Under the pieces are notes generated by a model, which saw only the letters and a list, made by a program, of their open reading frames with translations, did no database searches and was not told the DNA's origin. A stretch of DNA of 64,000 nt from Pseudoponticoccus marisrubri (GTDB taxonomy: Bacteria > Pseudomonadota > Alphaproteobacteria > Rhodobacterales > Rhodobacteraceae), in the NCBI RefSeq assembly GCF_001482405.1, contig NZ_LPXO01000005.1, forward strand, positions 1-64,000, given 5' to 3'. The position numbers and the translations under genes are program-made. This document shows positions 35,027-45,551 of the stretch, in pieces. The stretch's first letter is position 1, and each line of letters starts with the position of its first letter.

Positions 35027-35039
35027 GTAGTTTTCCTAC
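35027..35039. promoter_or_regulatory. Candidate RpiR/HexR-type operator 3
   Basis: GTAG-TTTTC-CTAC inverted repeat 62 bp upstream of the first permease ATG. With sites 1 and 2 it brackets both divergent promoters. The rest of 34781-35101 holds no gene. Confidence 0.6.
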
Positions 35040-35101
35040 TTTTTTCTCTTGCGCCAAAACCGAAGCTCCGCCATGGTGGCCGCCAACGGAGGACAAACCC
35101 C

Positions 35102-35986
35102 ATGAGCCATTCCCCACAGCCCGATCGGGTGAAGTACGCCTTCATATTGCCGGCCTTCCTGCTGGTGCTGACGATCACCCTGTTCCCGCTGATCTACGCG
35201 CTGGTCGTCTCGTTCCAGACGATCAGGATCGTGCCGCCGATCCCGCCGAGATTCGTGGGCTTCGACAATTACACCGAGATCCTGGGCTCGGCGCGCTTCT
35301 GGGGCTCGATCCAGGTCACCGCCGTGATCGTCTTCATCTCGGTCGCGCTGCAATATGTCCTCGGCTTTGCCCTTGCGCTGACGCTGCACCACAACGTGCC
35401 GGGCGCCAGCCTGTATCGCGTGAGCTTCCTGCTGCCGATGTTCCTGGCCCCGGTCAGCGTGGCGCTGATCGCGCGGATGCTGTTCCACCCGGTGCTGGGC
35501 CCGGTGAACGAGTTCTTCACGCTGTTCGGGCTGGAGAACCTGCCCTTCCTGACCTCACCCAGCTTTGCCATCGCGACGCTGATCACGGTCGAGGTCTGGC
35601 AATGGACCCCCTTCGTCGTGCTGCTGATGCTGGCCGGGCTGCAGGGCCTGCCCTCCGAGGTGTTCGAGGCCGCGCGCGTCGACAACATCTCGACCTGGCG
35701 CCGGTTCCGCGACCTGACCTTCCCGATGCTGCTGCCGCTGTCGGTCGCCGTGGTGTTCATCCGCCTGATCGAGGGCTTCAAGATCATCGACACGGTCTTT
35801 GTCCTGACCGGCGGGGGCCCCGGCACCTCGACCGAGACATTGACTCTCTTCGCTTACAACGAGGGCTTCAAGAAATTCAACATCGGCATGACCTCGGCGC
35901 TCAGCTTCCTGTTCCTGATCGTGGTGATCCTGTTCGGCACGCTCTACCTCGCCGCGGCGCAACGCATGATCCGGAGGTACCAGTGA
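35102..35986 (+). CDS. Sugar ABC transporter permease, MalF type
   Basis: The 294-residue inner-membrane protein has about six transmembrane helices, starting YAFILPAFLLVLTITLFPLIYA, and the ATPase-docking EAA loop EVFEAARVDNISTWRRFRDLTFPML. GGAGGA precedes the ATG. It is the first gene of the rightward unit and forms the channel with the next protein, whose start it overlaps (TGATG). Confidence 0.92.
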   Translation: MSHSPQPDRVKYAFILPAFLLVLTITLFPLIYALVVSFQTIRIVPPIPPRFVGFDNYTEILGSARFWGSIQVTAVIVFISVALQYVLGFALALTLHHNVPGASLYRVSFLLPMFLAPVSVALIARMLFHPVLGPVNEFFTLFGLENLPFLTSPSFAIATLITVEVWQWTPFVVLLMLAGLQGLPSEVFEAARVDNISTWRRFRDLTFPMLLPLSVAVVFIRLIEGFKIIDTVFVLTGGGPGTSTETLTLFAYNEGFKKFNIGMTSALSFLFLIVVILFGTLYLAAAQRMIRRYQ

Positions 35987-37002
35987 TGGACCGCACCACC
36001 TTCCGCCGCCTCGGCCTCGGCCTTGCGCTTGTCTGGCTTGTCTTCTGCCTCTTCCCGCTCTGGTGGGTGCTGGTCACCGCCTTCAAGCCGCCCGCGGCGG
36101 TGAGCGGCGGGGCCACCTATATCCCCTTCGTCGATTTCCAGCCGACGCTGCAGGCCTTTCTCGATGCCTTCGCCGGGGTGCGGGGCGACTTTGCCGGGCC
36201 GATCTTCAGCTCGATCTTCGTCTCGCTGGTCTCGACCGCGCTGTCGGTCTTCCTTGGCGCAATGGCGGCCTATGCGCTGGTGCGCTTCGAGTTCCGCATC
36301 CGGCTGCTGGCCGGGCTGGCCTTCGCGCTTCTGTCGATCGGCGGCTTTGCCGTGCTCAACCAGCTGGCCGGGTTCGGCGTGCCACAGGCGCTGGGGCTTG
36401 TCCTGGTCACCGCCCTGCCCGTCTCTGTCTGGCTTAACGGCCGCAACCTGCCCGGCCCGATCCTGGGCAACAACGACGTGACCTTCTGGTTCGTGTCGCA
36501 GCGGATGTTCCCGCCCATCGTCTCGGCCTTCGCGCTGTTCCTGCTCTATGCCGAGATGAACAAGGTGGGCGTCCGTCTGCTGGACAGCTTCCCCGGGCTC
36601 GTGGCCGCCTATACCGCCTTCGGCCTGCCCTTTGCCGTGTGGCTGATGCGCGACTTCTTCTCGAATGTCCCGGTCGAGGTCGAAGAGGCCGCAATGGTCG
36701 ACAATATCGGGCGGATGCGGATCTTCTTCCAGATCGTGTTGCCGATGTCCAAGCCCGGGCTTGTCGCCACCTCGATGATCGTCCTGGCCTTCATCTGGAA
36801 CGAGTTTCTATTCGCGCTGCTGCTGACCTCGTCCAAGTGGCAGACCCTTCCCATCCTCATGGCCGGGCAGAATTCGTCCCGCGGTGACGAGTGGTGGGCA
36901 ATTTCCGTGGCCGCGCTGATTTCGATCATCCCGATGATCGCGGTCGCCATCTTTCTCGGGCGCATGATGCGTTCGGGGTTCCTTGCCGGATCCATCAAGT
37001 GA
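35986..37002 (+). CDS. Carbohydrate ABC transporter permease, MalG type
   Basis: The 338-residue membrane protein is longer than most MalG subunits (about 280), the extra length falling in the first periplasmic loop (residues about 40-75) and between helices 3 and 4 (LNGRNLPGPILGNNDVTFWF). The EAA loop VEVEEAAMVDNIGRMRIFFQIVLP and the terminal AGSIK are typical. ATG 35986 shares its A with the preceding stop, with GGAGG upstream. Although the frame is open from 34918, that region lies over the promoter and first permease gene and is not coding. Confidence 0.9.
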   Translation: MDRTTFRRLGLGLALVWLVFCLFPLWWVLVTAFKPPAAVSGGATYIPFVDFQPTLQAFLDAFAGVRGDFAGPIFSSIFVSLVSTALSVFLGAMAAYALVRFEFRIRLLAGLAFALLSIGGFAVLNQLAGFGVPQALGLVLVTALPVSVWLNGRNLPGPILGNNDVTFWFVSQRMFPPIVSAFALFLLYAEMNKVGVRLLDSFPGLVAAYTAFGLPFAVWLMRDFFSNVPVEVEEAAMVDNIGRMRIFFQIVLPMSKPGLVATSMIVLAFIWNEFLFALLLTSSKWQTLPILMAGQNSSRGDEWWAISVAALISIIPMIAVAIFLGRMMRSGFLAGSIK

Positions 37003-37028
37003 CGGCGCTTTCAGGGAGGACCAAACCT

Positions 37029-38459
37029 GTGAAAAACCTACTTCTCGCAACCGCGCTCGTGCCGATTGCCAGCCTCGCCAACGCGGCCTGCGCACCGGAC
37101 TACTCGGGCGTCACGCTGACCGTGTCGACGCAGAACGGTCCCTTCATCGCCTCGGCGCTGAAGACCGCCGCCGACAGCTGGGAGCAGAAGACCTGCGGCA
37201 CCGTCGAGATCGTCGAGTTCCCCTTCTCCGAGCTTTACCCCAAGTTCCTGACCGCGATGAGCCAGCAGACCGGCGATTTCGACGTGATCGGCTTCATCCC
37301 CGCATGGGTGCCCGATTTCGCCCCCTTCCTGTCGGTGATGCCCGAAGAGATGCAGCAGGGCGAGGACTGGCAGGACATCCACCCCGTCTACCGCGAGCGG
37401 CTGATGTCCTGGGGCGGCGAGATCAAGTCAGCCACGATGGATGGCGACATGCACATGCTGAACTATCGCGCCGACCTCTTCGAGGACGAGGCCAACAAGG
37501 CGGCCTTCAAGGAGCAGTACGGCTACGAGCTTGCCGCGCCGGTGACATGGGACCAGTATTATGACATCGCCGAGTTCTTCACCGGCTCCGACGCGGTGGA
37601 TTACGGCACCGCCGAGGCCTATCGCCGGGGCGGTCAGCAGTTCTGGTATTTCTTCAGCCATGCGGCCAGCTATACCAACAACCCCAACACGCCCGGCGCC
37701 ATGTTCTTCGACCCCGAGACGATGGACGCGCAGATCAACAACCCGGGCTGGCTCAGGGCGCTCGAGGATTACAAGCGCGGGCTGGAATTCAACCCGCCGG
37801 GCGCGCTGAACAACGGCTCGGGCGACGTGCGGCCGCTCTATGCCGGCGGGACCGTGGCGATGAACATCGACTGGGCCGACAGCGGCGTGCTGGGCGCGAC
37901 CGAGGGGGCCATCGCGGGCAATGTCCGCACCGCCGTCCTGCCCGGCTCGACCGAGATCTGGAACTCGGAAACCGAAAGCTGGGACACGTTCGACACGCCC
38001 GTCGCCTCTCCGTTCCTTGCCTTCGGCGGCTGGCAGCTGGCAGTGCCGGGCGACAGCGAGAACCAGGAGGCCGCGTGGTCCTTCGTGGCCGAAGTCACCA
38101 GCCCCGAGGTCTCGGGCCAGGCCATCGTCACTGCCAATACCGGCGTGAACCCCTATCGCCTGAGCCACTACGAGAACCTCGACAACTGGTCGGCGATCTT
38201 CACGCCGGAAGAAGCCAAGAGCTATCTGGGCGCGCAGCGCGGGTCGCTGGATGCCGAGAATGTCGCGCTCGACCTGCGGCTGCCGGGCTTCTTCTCCTAC
38301 ACCGAGGTGCTGGAAATCGAGCTGTCCAAGGCCATTGCCGGGCAGGTTGAACCGCAGGAGGCGCTCGATGCCATCGCCGCCGAATGGGACAAGCTGACCG
38401 ACGAGTTCGGCCGCGACAACCAGCTGGCCGCCTATCGCGCGGCGATGGGTCTCGAGTAA
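37029..38459 (+). CDS. ABC transporter sugar-binding protein (periplasmic)
   Basis: The 476-residue family 1 solute-binding protein starts at GTG 37029, with GGGAGGA 8 nt upstream. The signal peptide MKNLLLATALVPIASLANA is followed by ACAPDYSGVTLTVSTQNGP in the mature protein. Its length is above the usual 400-430, and conserved cysteines near the mature N-terminus and in KTCGT may form a disulphide. It delivers the module's sugar or polyol to the two permeases. A hairpin follows the stop codon. Confidence 0.9.
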   Translation: MKNLLLATALVPIASLANAACAPDYSGVTLTVSTQNGPFIASALKTAADSWEQKTCGTVEIVEFPFSELYPKFLTAMSQQTGDFDVIGFIPAWVPDFAPFLSVMPEEMQQGEDWQDIHPVYRERLMSWGGEIKSATMDGDMHMLNYRADLFEDEANKAAFKEQYGYELAAPVTWDQYYDIAEFFTGSDAVDYGTAEAYRRGGQQFWYFFSHAASYTNNPNTPGAMFFDPETMDAQINNPGWLRALEDYKRGLEFNPPGALNNGSGDVRPLYAGGTVAMNIDWADSGVLGATEGAIAGNVRTAVLPGSTEIWNSETESWDTFDTPVASPFLAFGGWQLAVPGDSENQEAAWSFVAEVTSPEVSGQAIVTANTGVNPYRLSHYENLDNWSAIFTPEEAKSYLGAQRGSLDAENVALDLRLPGFFSYTEVLEIELSKAIAGQVEPQEALDAIAAEWDKLTDEFGRDNQLAAYRAAMGLE

Positions 38460-38475
38460 GACCTGATACAGGATC

Positions 38476-38497
38476 GGTCCCGCCTTCGGGCGGGGCC
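38476..38497 (+). other. Intercistronic hairpin with UUCG tetraloop
   Basis: GGTCCCGCC-TTCG-GGCGGGGCC: a 9-bp stem with one G-T pair, closed by the very stable UUCG loop, 16 bp after the binding-protein stop. It is likely a partial terminator or 3' stabiliser that lets the binding protein outnumber the downstream ATPase. Confidence 0.55.
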
Positions 38498-38528
38498 GTC
38501 CCCGACGCAGAAGCACGAGGAGAGCGTC

Positions 38529-39604
<1,076 letters not shown>

Positions 39605-39608
<4 letters not shown>

Positions 39609-41098
39609 CGACCCGCGACCTCTACCTTGCCATCGACGTCGGCACGGGCAGCCTGCGGGCCGCTCTTGTCGCGCGCGACGGCCGCATTCAGGCGATCTGT
39701 CACCAGGAGCACGAGCAGATCGTGCCGCAGTTCGGCTGGTCCGAACAGCGCCCGGCGGATTGGTGGGACGGCACCCGCGCCGTGGTGCGCAAGGTGCTGG
39801 CCGAGGTCGACAATGCCGCCGCCCGCGTGGCGGCGATCTGCACCTGCGGCCAGATGCATGGCACGGTGCTGGTCGATGACGACGGCCGGCTTGCCCGCGA
39901 AACCGTGCCGCTGTGGAACGACAAGCGCACCGCACCGCAGGTCGCCGCGTTCACGGCGAACATGTATGCGGAGGAGGTGCTGCGCCTCACCGCCAACCTG
40001 CCGGCCACCGCCTGGCCCGCCTTCAAGCTGGCTTGGCTGGCCGAGAACGATCCCGCCGCCATGGCCCGTGCCACGACCGTCCTGATGCCGAAAGACTGGA
40101 TCAATTTCCGCCTCACCGGGCGGCGGGCACAGGACATGACCGAGGCCTCGCTGTCTTTCCTGATGGACTGCCGCACACGCGACTGGTCGGAGCGGATGTG
40201 CAGTCTGACCGGCGTGGACCAAGGGCTGTTGCCCGAGCTGCTTGCCCCGCAGGACATTCTTGGCCCGCTGCTGCCCGAGGTGGCCGCCGAGCTCGGGCTG
40301 TCCGCCGAGATCCCGGTGCTGGTCGGCGCCGGGGATTACCCGATGGCGCTCACCGGCTCTGGCGTGATCGCGCCCGGCATGGGATCGGACGTCACCGGCA
40401 CCTCGACCATCATCACCCTGATGCATGACGCCCCGGTGATCGACCCCGAGATCTCCAACGTGCTGGCCGCCGACGGCACCTGGGGCGCGATGACCCTGCT
40501 GGATGCCGGCGGCGATGCCGTCCGCTGGGCGCGCCGCGCGTTCCACGACAATGCCCGCAGCTATGCCGAGATCGCCGCCGATGCCGAGGCCGCCAAGCCG
40601 GGTGCCGACAAGCTCTTCTTCCTGCCCTATCTCTCCGGCGAACGGCACCACCCGGGATCGCGCGCGCAGTTCTTCGGCCTCACCGCCGGTCATGGTCTGC
40701 CCGAACTGCACCGCGCGGTGCTCGAGGGCGTCGCCTTCGCGGTCAGGCGGCGGCTCGACGGGCTGCAGGGCGATGCCGGCCGCCCGGACCGGATCGTCGC
40801 GGCCAGCGGCGGGGCGAAGAACGCGCTCTGGCTGAAGATCAAGGCCAGCATGTACGGCGTGCCCTACCTCGTCCCCGAGGAACTGGAATGCGGCGTTGTG
40901 GGCGCGGCGATGCTGATGGCCACCGCCACCGGCGACGCGCCCGACCTGGCCACTGCCGCGCGGGGCATGGTGCGCTACGCTCAGGAGGTCACGCCCGATC
41001 CGGCCTGGGCCGACACCTACAATCGCATGGCCCCCGTCTTTGATCGCCTTTACCAGAGCGCCAACGACCTCTACCCCGAGCTGGACGACCTGCCATGA
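39605..41098 (+). CDS. FGGY family carbohydrate kinase, xylulokinase-like
   Basis: The 497-residue kinase has AIDVGTGSLRAALV (phosphate-1 loop, residues about 8-21), CGQMHGTVLVD with the substrate-site Met-His, VGAGDYPMALTGSGV, and the second FGGY signature region FFLPYLSGERHHPGS. The C-terminal ATP site is ASGGAKNALWLKI. This pattern is closest to D-xylulokinases; relatives phosphorylate ketoses and polyols. I chose TTG 39605, which overlaps the ATPase stop. Phosphorylation of the imported sugar is its expected job. Confidence 0.87.
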
Positions 41099-41757
41099 CC
41101 GCAACGACACGTGCCATCCTCTGGGACATGGACGGCACACTTGTTGACAGTGAACCCGCGCATGAGGCCGCGTTCGACAGCGCCCTGCACGAGGCCGGGC
41201 TGAGCGTGCCCGCCGGGCTGCATGACGGTCTACTGGGCGCGAGCGGCGACGCGGTCTTTGCCGCGCTTCGGGAAGCGACCGGCACACCGCTTTCGCTGGC
41301 CGAATGGACAGGGCTCAAGCACCGGCACTTCGAACGCCATGCCCACGCGATCGCCCGCCTGCCGGCCGCTGCCCTCGCCGAGCGGCTGGGCGCGCGGGGC
41401 GTCCCGATGGCATTGGTGTCGAACTCCACCCCCGAAGAGGTGCGCTTCTGCATGCGCGCCACCGGGCTGGACACGCTGCTGGACACCGTCGTCACCCGCG
41501 CCGACGTGCCCCGCGGCAAGCCCGCGCCCGATGGCTACCTGCTCGCGGCACAATGGCTGGGTGTGGCACCGGCGGATTGCCTCGTGGTCGAAGACAGCCC
41601 CACCGGCGCCGCTGCCGGTCTCGCCGCGGGGATGCAGGTTCTCTACCACCCGCAGGCCCCTGACCCCACCCCGCCCGAGGGCGCGCGCTACATCGCCCCC
41701 GGCGCGGTACCCGATCCGCTGATCGAGACATTCCTCAACATGAAGGCTCAACCATGA
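41095..41757 (+). CDS. HAD superfamily hydrolase, beta-phosphoglucomutase-like
   Basis: The 220-residue HAD protein shows motif I DMDGTLVDSE (nucleophile and acid Asp), motif II in VSNS, motif III Lys in RGKPAPDGY and motif IV VEDSPTGA, with an alpha-helical C1 cap. Relatives are sugar-phosphate phosphatases and beta-phosphoglucomutase. In alphaproteobacterial polyol operons a similar protein accompanies the xylulokinase. ATGA overlap with the kinase gene on one side and the aldo/keto reductase on the other. Confidence 0.87.
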   Translation: MTATTRAILWDMDGTLVDSEPAHEAAFDSALHEAGLSVPAGLHDGLLGASGDAVFAALREATGTPLSLAEWTGLKHRHFERHAHAIARLPAAALAERLGARGVPMALVSNSTPEEVRFCMRATGLDTLLDTVVTRADVPRGKPAPDGYLLAAQWLGVAPADCLVVEDSPTGAAAGLAAGMQVLYHPQAPDPTPPEGARYIAPGAVPDPLIETFLNMKAQP

Positions 41758-42584
41758 CCGCCATCCCGCAACTCCCCCTCAACGATGGCCGCAGCATCCC
41801 CCAGCTTGGCATCGGTGTCTGGCAGATCGACGATGCCACCACCCCCGGCGTGGTCTCGACCGCGGTCGAGCTGGGCGTGCGCCTGATCGACGGTGCCTTC
41901 ATCTACGGCAACGAGGCCAGCATGGGCGAGGGCCTCCGCCAGGCCCCCGCCCCGCGCGCCGATCTGTTCGTCACCTCCAAGGTCTGGAACGCCGACCAGG
42001 GCCATGACGCCGCCCGCGCCGCGATCGATGGCAGCCTGAAACGCATCGGGCTCGACTATCTCGACCTCGTGCTGATCCACTGGCCCTGCCCGGCGCAAGA
42101 CCGGTATGTCGACACCTGGCGCGCGCTGATCGAAGCCCGCGACGCCGGCAAGGTCCGCTCCATCGGCGTGTCGAACTTCAACCCGGATCATCTCGACCGG
42201 CTGATCGACGAGACCGGCGTCACCCCCGCGGTCAACCAGGTCGAGATCAACCCGCGGTTCCAGAACGCCGAGATACGTGCCGCCAACGTGGCCCGCGGCA
42301 TCGTCAGCCAGGCCTGGACCCCGCTGGGCAATGGCAAGTCCTTCGACGCGCCGGCCATCCGGGACGCGGCCAGCCGCACCGGCAAGAGCCCCGCCCAGGT
42401 CATCCTGCGGTGGCATATCCAGCTGGGCCACTCGGTGATCCCCCGCTCCACCAAGCGCGACCACCTCGCCAGCAACATCGACGTGCTGGATTTCGAGCTG
42501 ACCGAGGCGGAAATGGCGGCAATCGCCAAGCTGGACGCCGGCGACCGCTGCGGCCCCGACCCGCGCGAGTTCGAGGTCGTCTGA
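41754..42584 (+). CDS. Aldo/keto reductase, 2,5-diketo-D-gluconate reductase-like
   Basis: The 276-residue TIM-barrel oxidoreductase has the catalytic tetrad: Asp in RLIDGAFIYGNE with Tyr, Lys in VTSKVWN, and His in VLIHWP. The C-terminal NADPH motif is VIPRSTKRDHLASN. It is closest to bacterial AKR5-type 2,5-diketogluconate reductases, which reduce keto-sugars. It is the last gene of the rightward operon; a GC hairpin follows. Confidence 0.88.
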   Translation: MTAIPQLPLNDGRSIPQLGIGVWQIDDATTPGVVSTAVELGVRLIDGAFIYGNEASMGEGLRQAPAPRADLFVTSKVWNADQGHDAARAAIDGSLKRIGLDYLDLVLIHWPCPAQDRYVDTWRALIEARDAGKVRSIGVSNFNPDHLDRLIDETGVTPAVNQVEINPRFQNAEIRAANVARGIVSQAWTPLGNGKSFDAPAIRDAASRTGKSPAQVILRWHIQLGHSVIPRSTKRDHLASNIDVLDFELTEAEMAAIAKLDAGDRCGPDPREFEVV

Positions 42585-42603
42585 GACCTGCGTCCACCGG
42601 CAA

Positions 42604-42626
42604 ACCGGCGGCATTCGCCCGCCGGT
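42604..42626 (+). terminator. Candidate intrinsic terminator after the sugar operon
   Basis: ACCGGCGG-CATTCGC-CCGCCGGT: a perfect 8-bp stem with a 7-nt loop starting 19 bp after the aldo/keto reductase stop; no T-run. Confidence 0.5.
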
Positions 42627-42759
42627 ACCGGCACCCCTCGCAGCGTGTGCGCCCCGATCGGAGTCTTTCGGGTCGGGGACAACGCGATATTTGTGAGCCG
42701 ATGAGGAAAACTTCGGCGTTGCTTTCGCGTGTCGCAAGCGGTCCGACCCTCCTCTGACC

Positions 42760-42915
42760 AAGATGACGGCCGCCGGATCCGCCCCGACCAGCACTTCGGA
42801 CATCAGCAGGATGCCCACTTGCGCCGGTCCCATCTGGAGCATCACCCACATCGGCGCGCCGGTCGAAAGCACACATCACAACCCGCTGGTCGCAAAGGTC
42901 ACGACGAGGATGCCC
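42760..42915 (-). pseudogene. Possible EamA/DMT transporter fragment
   Basis: Leftward translation gives GILVVTFATSGL, a stop, then APMWVMLQMGPAQVGILLMSE and VLVGADPAAVIL. The hydrophobic run and the AQVGILLMSEVLVG block resemble the penultimate helices of EamA-type drug/metabolite transporters. Only about 50 residues are preserved, so this is a weak call. I see no intact gene between 42585 and 45551. Confidence 0.3.
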
Positions 42916-43199
42916 CGGTAATCTTCAATCACCTCGGTCCCGGGAAATGGCGTTTGGCACATGGCATTAGCAACCTATCTCCTTCACGCTATCGCGCCAC
43001 CAACTGGTCCAGCTACAACGCATCACTGCGGAAGCAGAGGATCGCTGTTGATCTGGGTCGACAAGGACATGACCTGGCTCGCGCCGCGTGACGGGCAGTT
43101 GGGACGACCCGCGATATGCACCGATGCGGCCATACAAATCTGCCTGTTCGCTGCCTGGGAGTGCGTGGCGAAGCAATGTCCCGAGTGTCCGTGATGATG

Positions 43200-44093
43200 A
43201 AGGGTGGATTTCGGACCATTTCTGACAGTCGCGCAGAAACGCGTTCGCCGTGACGATGAAGTTGCGCATGACGGCGGTGAGAGCGACGTTGCGGGGCATC
43301 CCCCGGCGATGAGTTGCTCGGAACGCCCTTTTCCGGCCGGTTGTACTGGATCGCGCCAAGGGCTGGCATGGAGAGAGAGCGTCGAACGGAGGACCTTCGC
43401 CCATGTATCCGCTTCTGGCCCTGCCATCGGCTGGACCGGCGGGGCATGGGCGCCAGACCTGCCAAGGCTGCGGTCTGCTTGCCGTCCATCCCGCGGAGTC
43501 CGGGCATGCCCACGAGGATCGTTGGGGCTGAGACGGTCGAGATGCCCGAGGTGCAAACCATGAACACTTTGCAAACGCGCAGGTCCGGGTCCGCGTCTGT
43601 GATGGTCTGCACGGCGCGGTCGAGCGAAGCGACCTGCCGCTTGATCTGCGCTAGACGCTGAGCGCGAAGACGGCGTAGAAGGGCCGGTCTAGCCGTCTTG
43701 AGCCGCAGCGCGATCCCGGATGAGGCAAAGGCGGAACACCAACAGATCCTGGAGTTCGGTTAGGTATGCAGGCAGGGCCGCGCTCGGCGTGAGGTCCAGC
43801 GCCGTTCCCATCCGGACCACGATCGCGGCGTCGACCCTGTCGGTCTTGGCCACCTAACCGACCGCCTCGGCAAACCTGCGGGCTTGCCTTGGTTTGACCT
43901 TTGCAAAAGCCAGGTTCTGGCGCGACAAAGTGCGCTCGAGGTCGCGGTGGCAGGCTCCGGAAACTTCAAACACGACGCGCACGTCGCGTCGTGCGCGCAT
44001 CCATCGGCGAAGAGCCGTCAGCTCGGCCGCGTCGTTTGAAAACCGTCGATGATCCTTCGAGACGTCTACGCCAATCGTGTCTTGCATTCTCAT
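43200..44093 (-). pseudogene. IS110-family transposase remnant
   Basis: From ATG 44093, IGVDVSKDHRRF and VVFEVSGACHRDLERTL give the DEDD-type N-terminal catalytic domain of IS110 transposases, ending KPRQARRFAEAVG at an in-frame TAG (about 43857). The frame then continues VAKTDRVDAAIVVRMG, the next conserved block. Further on, in shifted frames, come GMPGLRGMDGKQTAALAGLAPM, VRRSLSMPALGAIQYN and the final AVMRNFIVTANAF (transposase_20 domain). So most of the gene is present but broken by a stop and at least two frameshifts. Confidence 0.75.
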
Positions 44094-44317
44094 GTTCCTC
44101 CACCTCGTCTTGTCTTGCGGACCTCGCGCCTAGGTATTTGTTCAGGTCTGAAGAAAATGCGGAGCGACCTCACTCGGCAAAGGTCTTTTGCGACCCAGAG
44201 GGGTGCGATCCGGCCCCCGCTGCCGCGAGAGACTGTATGATCGCCGCGGCAACCCCAACCATACAACGGGAGTAGGGGAAGTCATAAGACAAGAGGGATG
44301 AGGATGAGGGCATCAAA

Positions 44318-44825
44318 GCGACCGTAGCGCGGGTTCTGGCAACCTCCCGGCAGCGCTGCCGGGTTCTCTTTCGTCGCAATGCGTTCGCCCATGCCGGCAA
44401 GAGCCGCCGCAGGGCGGTGTGCACCTTCATAGCCACGGCCTTGGCCCAGACGGATCATGCGGCGGCGAAGGCCCAGTGGCGTCTCGTGGCGTACCAGATG
44501 CGGCCCAAGCCGTCGAAACTGGCAACGCTCAAGGATTCGGCTGAGGAAGACGTGCTGGCCTGCATGACCTTCCCGGCCCGGCATCGCGCGAAGGTGCAGT
44601 CCACGACTCCGTTCGAGCGCCCGAATGGTGAGATCAGCCAACGCACGGGCCTCGTCGTGATCTTCCTCAAAAAAGCCTCGATTCGGAGACTGGCAGGGCA
44701 ATCCTGATAGAGCGGACTGAGCAATGGACCGTCCAGCGCCGCCGTTACATGACGCTGGAGATGCTCACGCCAGTCTGCGATGATGTCTTGGGCAGCCCGC
44801 CTGCTGCACAGCGCGACTGTCGCGC
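44318..44825 (+). pseudogene. IS256-family (mutator) transposase C-terminal remnant
   Basis: The frame reads QRCRVLFRRNAFAHAGKSRRR, then ATALAQTDHAAAKAQWRLVA, CMTFPARHRAKVQSTTPFERPNGEISQRT and stops at 44707. After a frameshift it continues QWTVQRRYMTLEMLTPVCDD. These are the last 160 or so residues of an IS256-family transposase, with the catalytic Glu region degraded. The N-terminal two thirds are missing. I see nothing recognisable in 44830-45200. Confidence 0.75.
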
Positions 44826-45215
44826 TCCGACCCGCCAGTGAGCGCGAGGGCCACGAGAAGCTACACCGCTTCCCGGGACATCATCGACAAAGGCGAGCGC
44901 CGGGCGCCTTCAAACGGCCGAGAGCGGAAGTCGTTCACCCGTTTGTCGATCTCGGCGCAAAGGCGCCAGTCCTGTGCTGCCCGACGTGCTCGGCCGATAC
45001 CGGAGGGTGAACCGTCAGGCACAGTGACCCTGAAGGGTACCAACTAAATGCGTTGCAGCCACAGGACCCACATCTAGCGCGGCGCGGTTTCGATCATCCT
45101 GATCCGCAGGAACGGGCGTCTATTGAAGGATGACTGCTCAGAGGCACGCGCATGAAACGACTCGCCGCGCGCCAATTAACACTATGGGCGGGCGTTATGA
45201 AAACGCTGGACAGGC

Positions 45216-45383
45216 TACCATGCAATCAGCGGGATCGAAGCGAGGATGCGATGCCTGAAAGCCTTCGACGAGCGCATCATGGCGAGAGACCCCGACCGCC
45301 AGACCGCCGAAGTCCACGTCCGCATTGCCCTCATGAACCGGTTCAATGCCTTCGGCACCGACGACAGCGTTCGCGTGGCTTAA
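45216..45383 (+). pseudogene. IS5-type transposase C-terminal remnant
   Basis: YHAISGIEARMRCLKAFDER, then IMARDPDRQTAEVHVRIALM and NRFNAFGTDDSVRVA before a TAA at 45381 match the conserved end of a DDE transposase common in alphaproteobacteria (Y..RS.IE.KM.C.K...). Only the last 55 codons remain. It ends 170 bp before the GntR gene. Confidence 0.65.
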
Positions 45384-45551
45384 CCTCAGTGGGATGAGGC
45401 GCACTCATATCTCAGGCCAAAGCAATGCACCGCCCAGAAAAACTGCATGTTGCGTGGCTTGTATTTGCTCATATCAGGCGGAAATGGTACACGATTTCCA
45501 ACGCGGCGGATCGCGTGCCGCCCGGCACAGCGACACAGAACAGGCGACCCC

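Noticed and set aside
34918-35985. Long in-frame extension upstream of the MalG-type permease at 35986
   Set aside because: It runs through the divergent promoter region and the MalF-type gene in another frame, has no permease-like sequence, and ATG 35986 has GGAGG and a normal TGATG overlap.
44282-44701. 139-codon leftward frame over the IS256 remnant
   Set aside because: The opposite strand carries recognisable IS256 transposase motifs, so this is a shadow frame.
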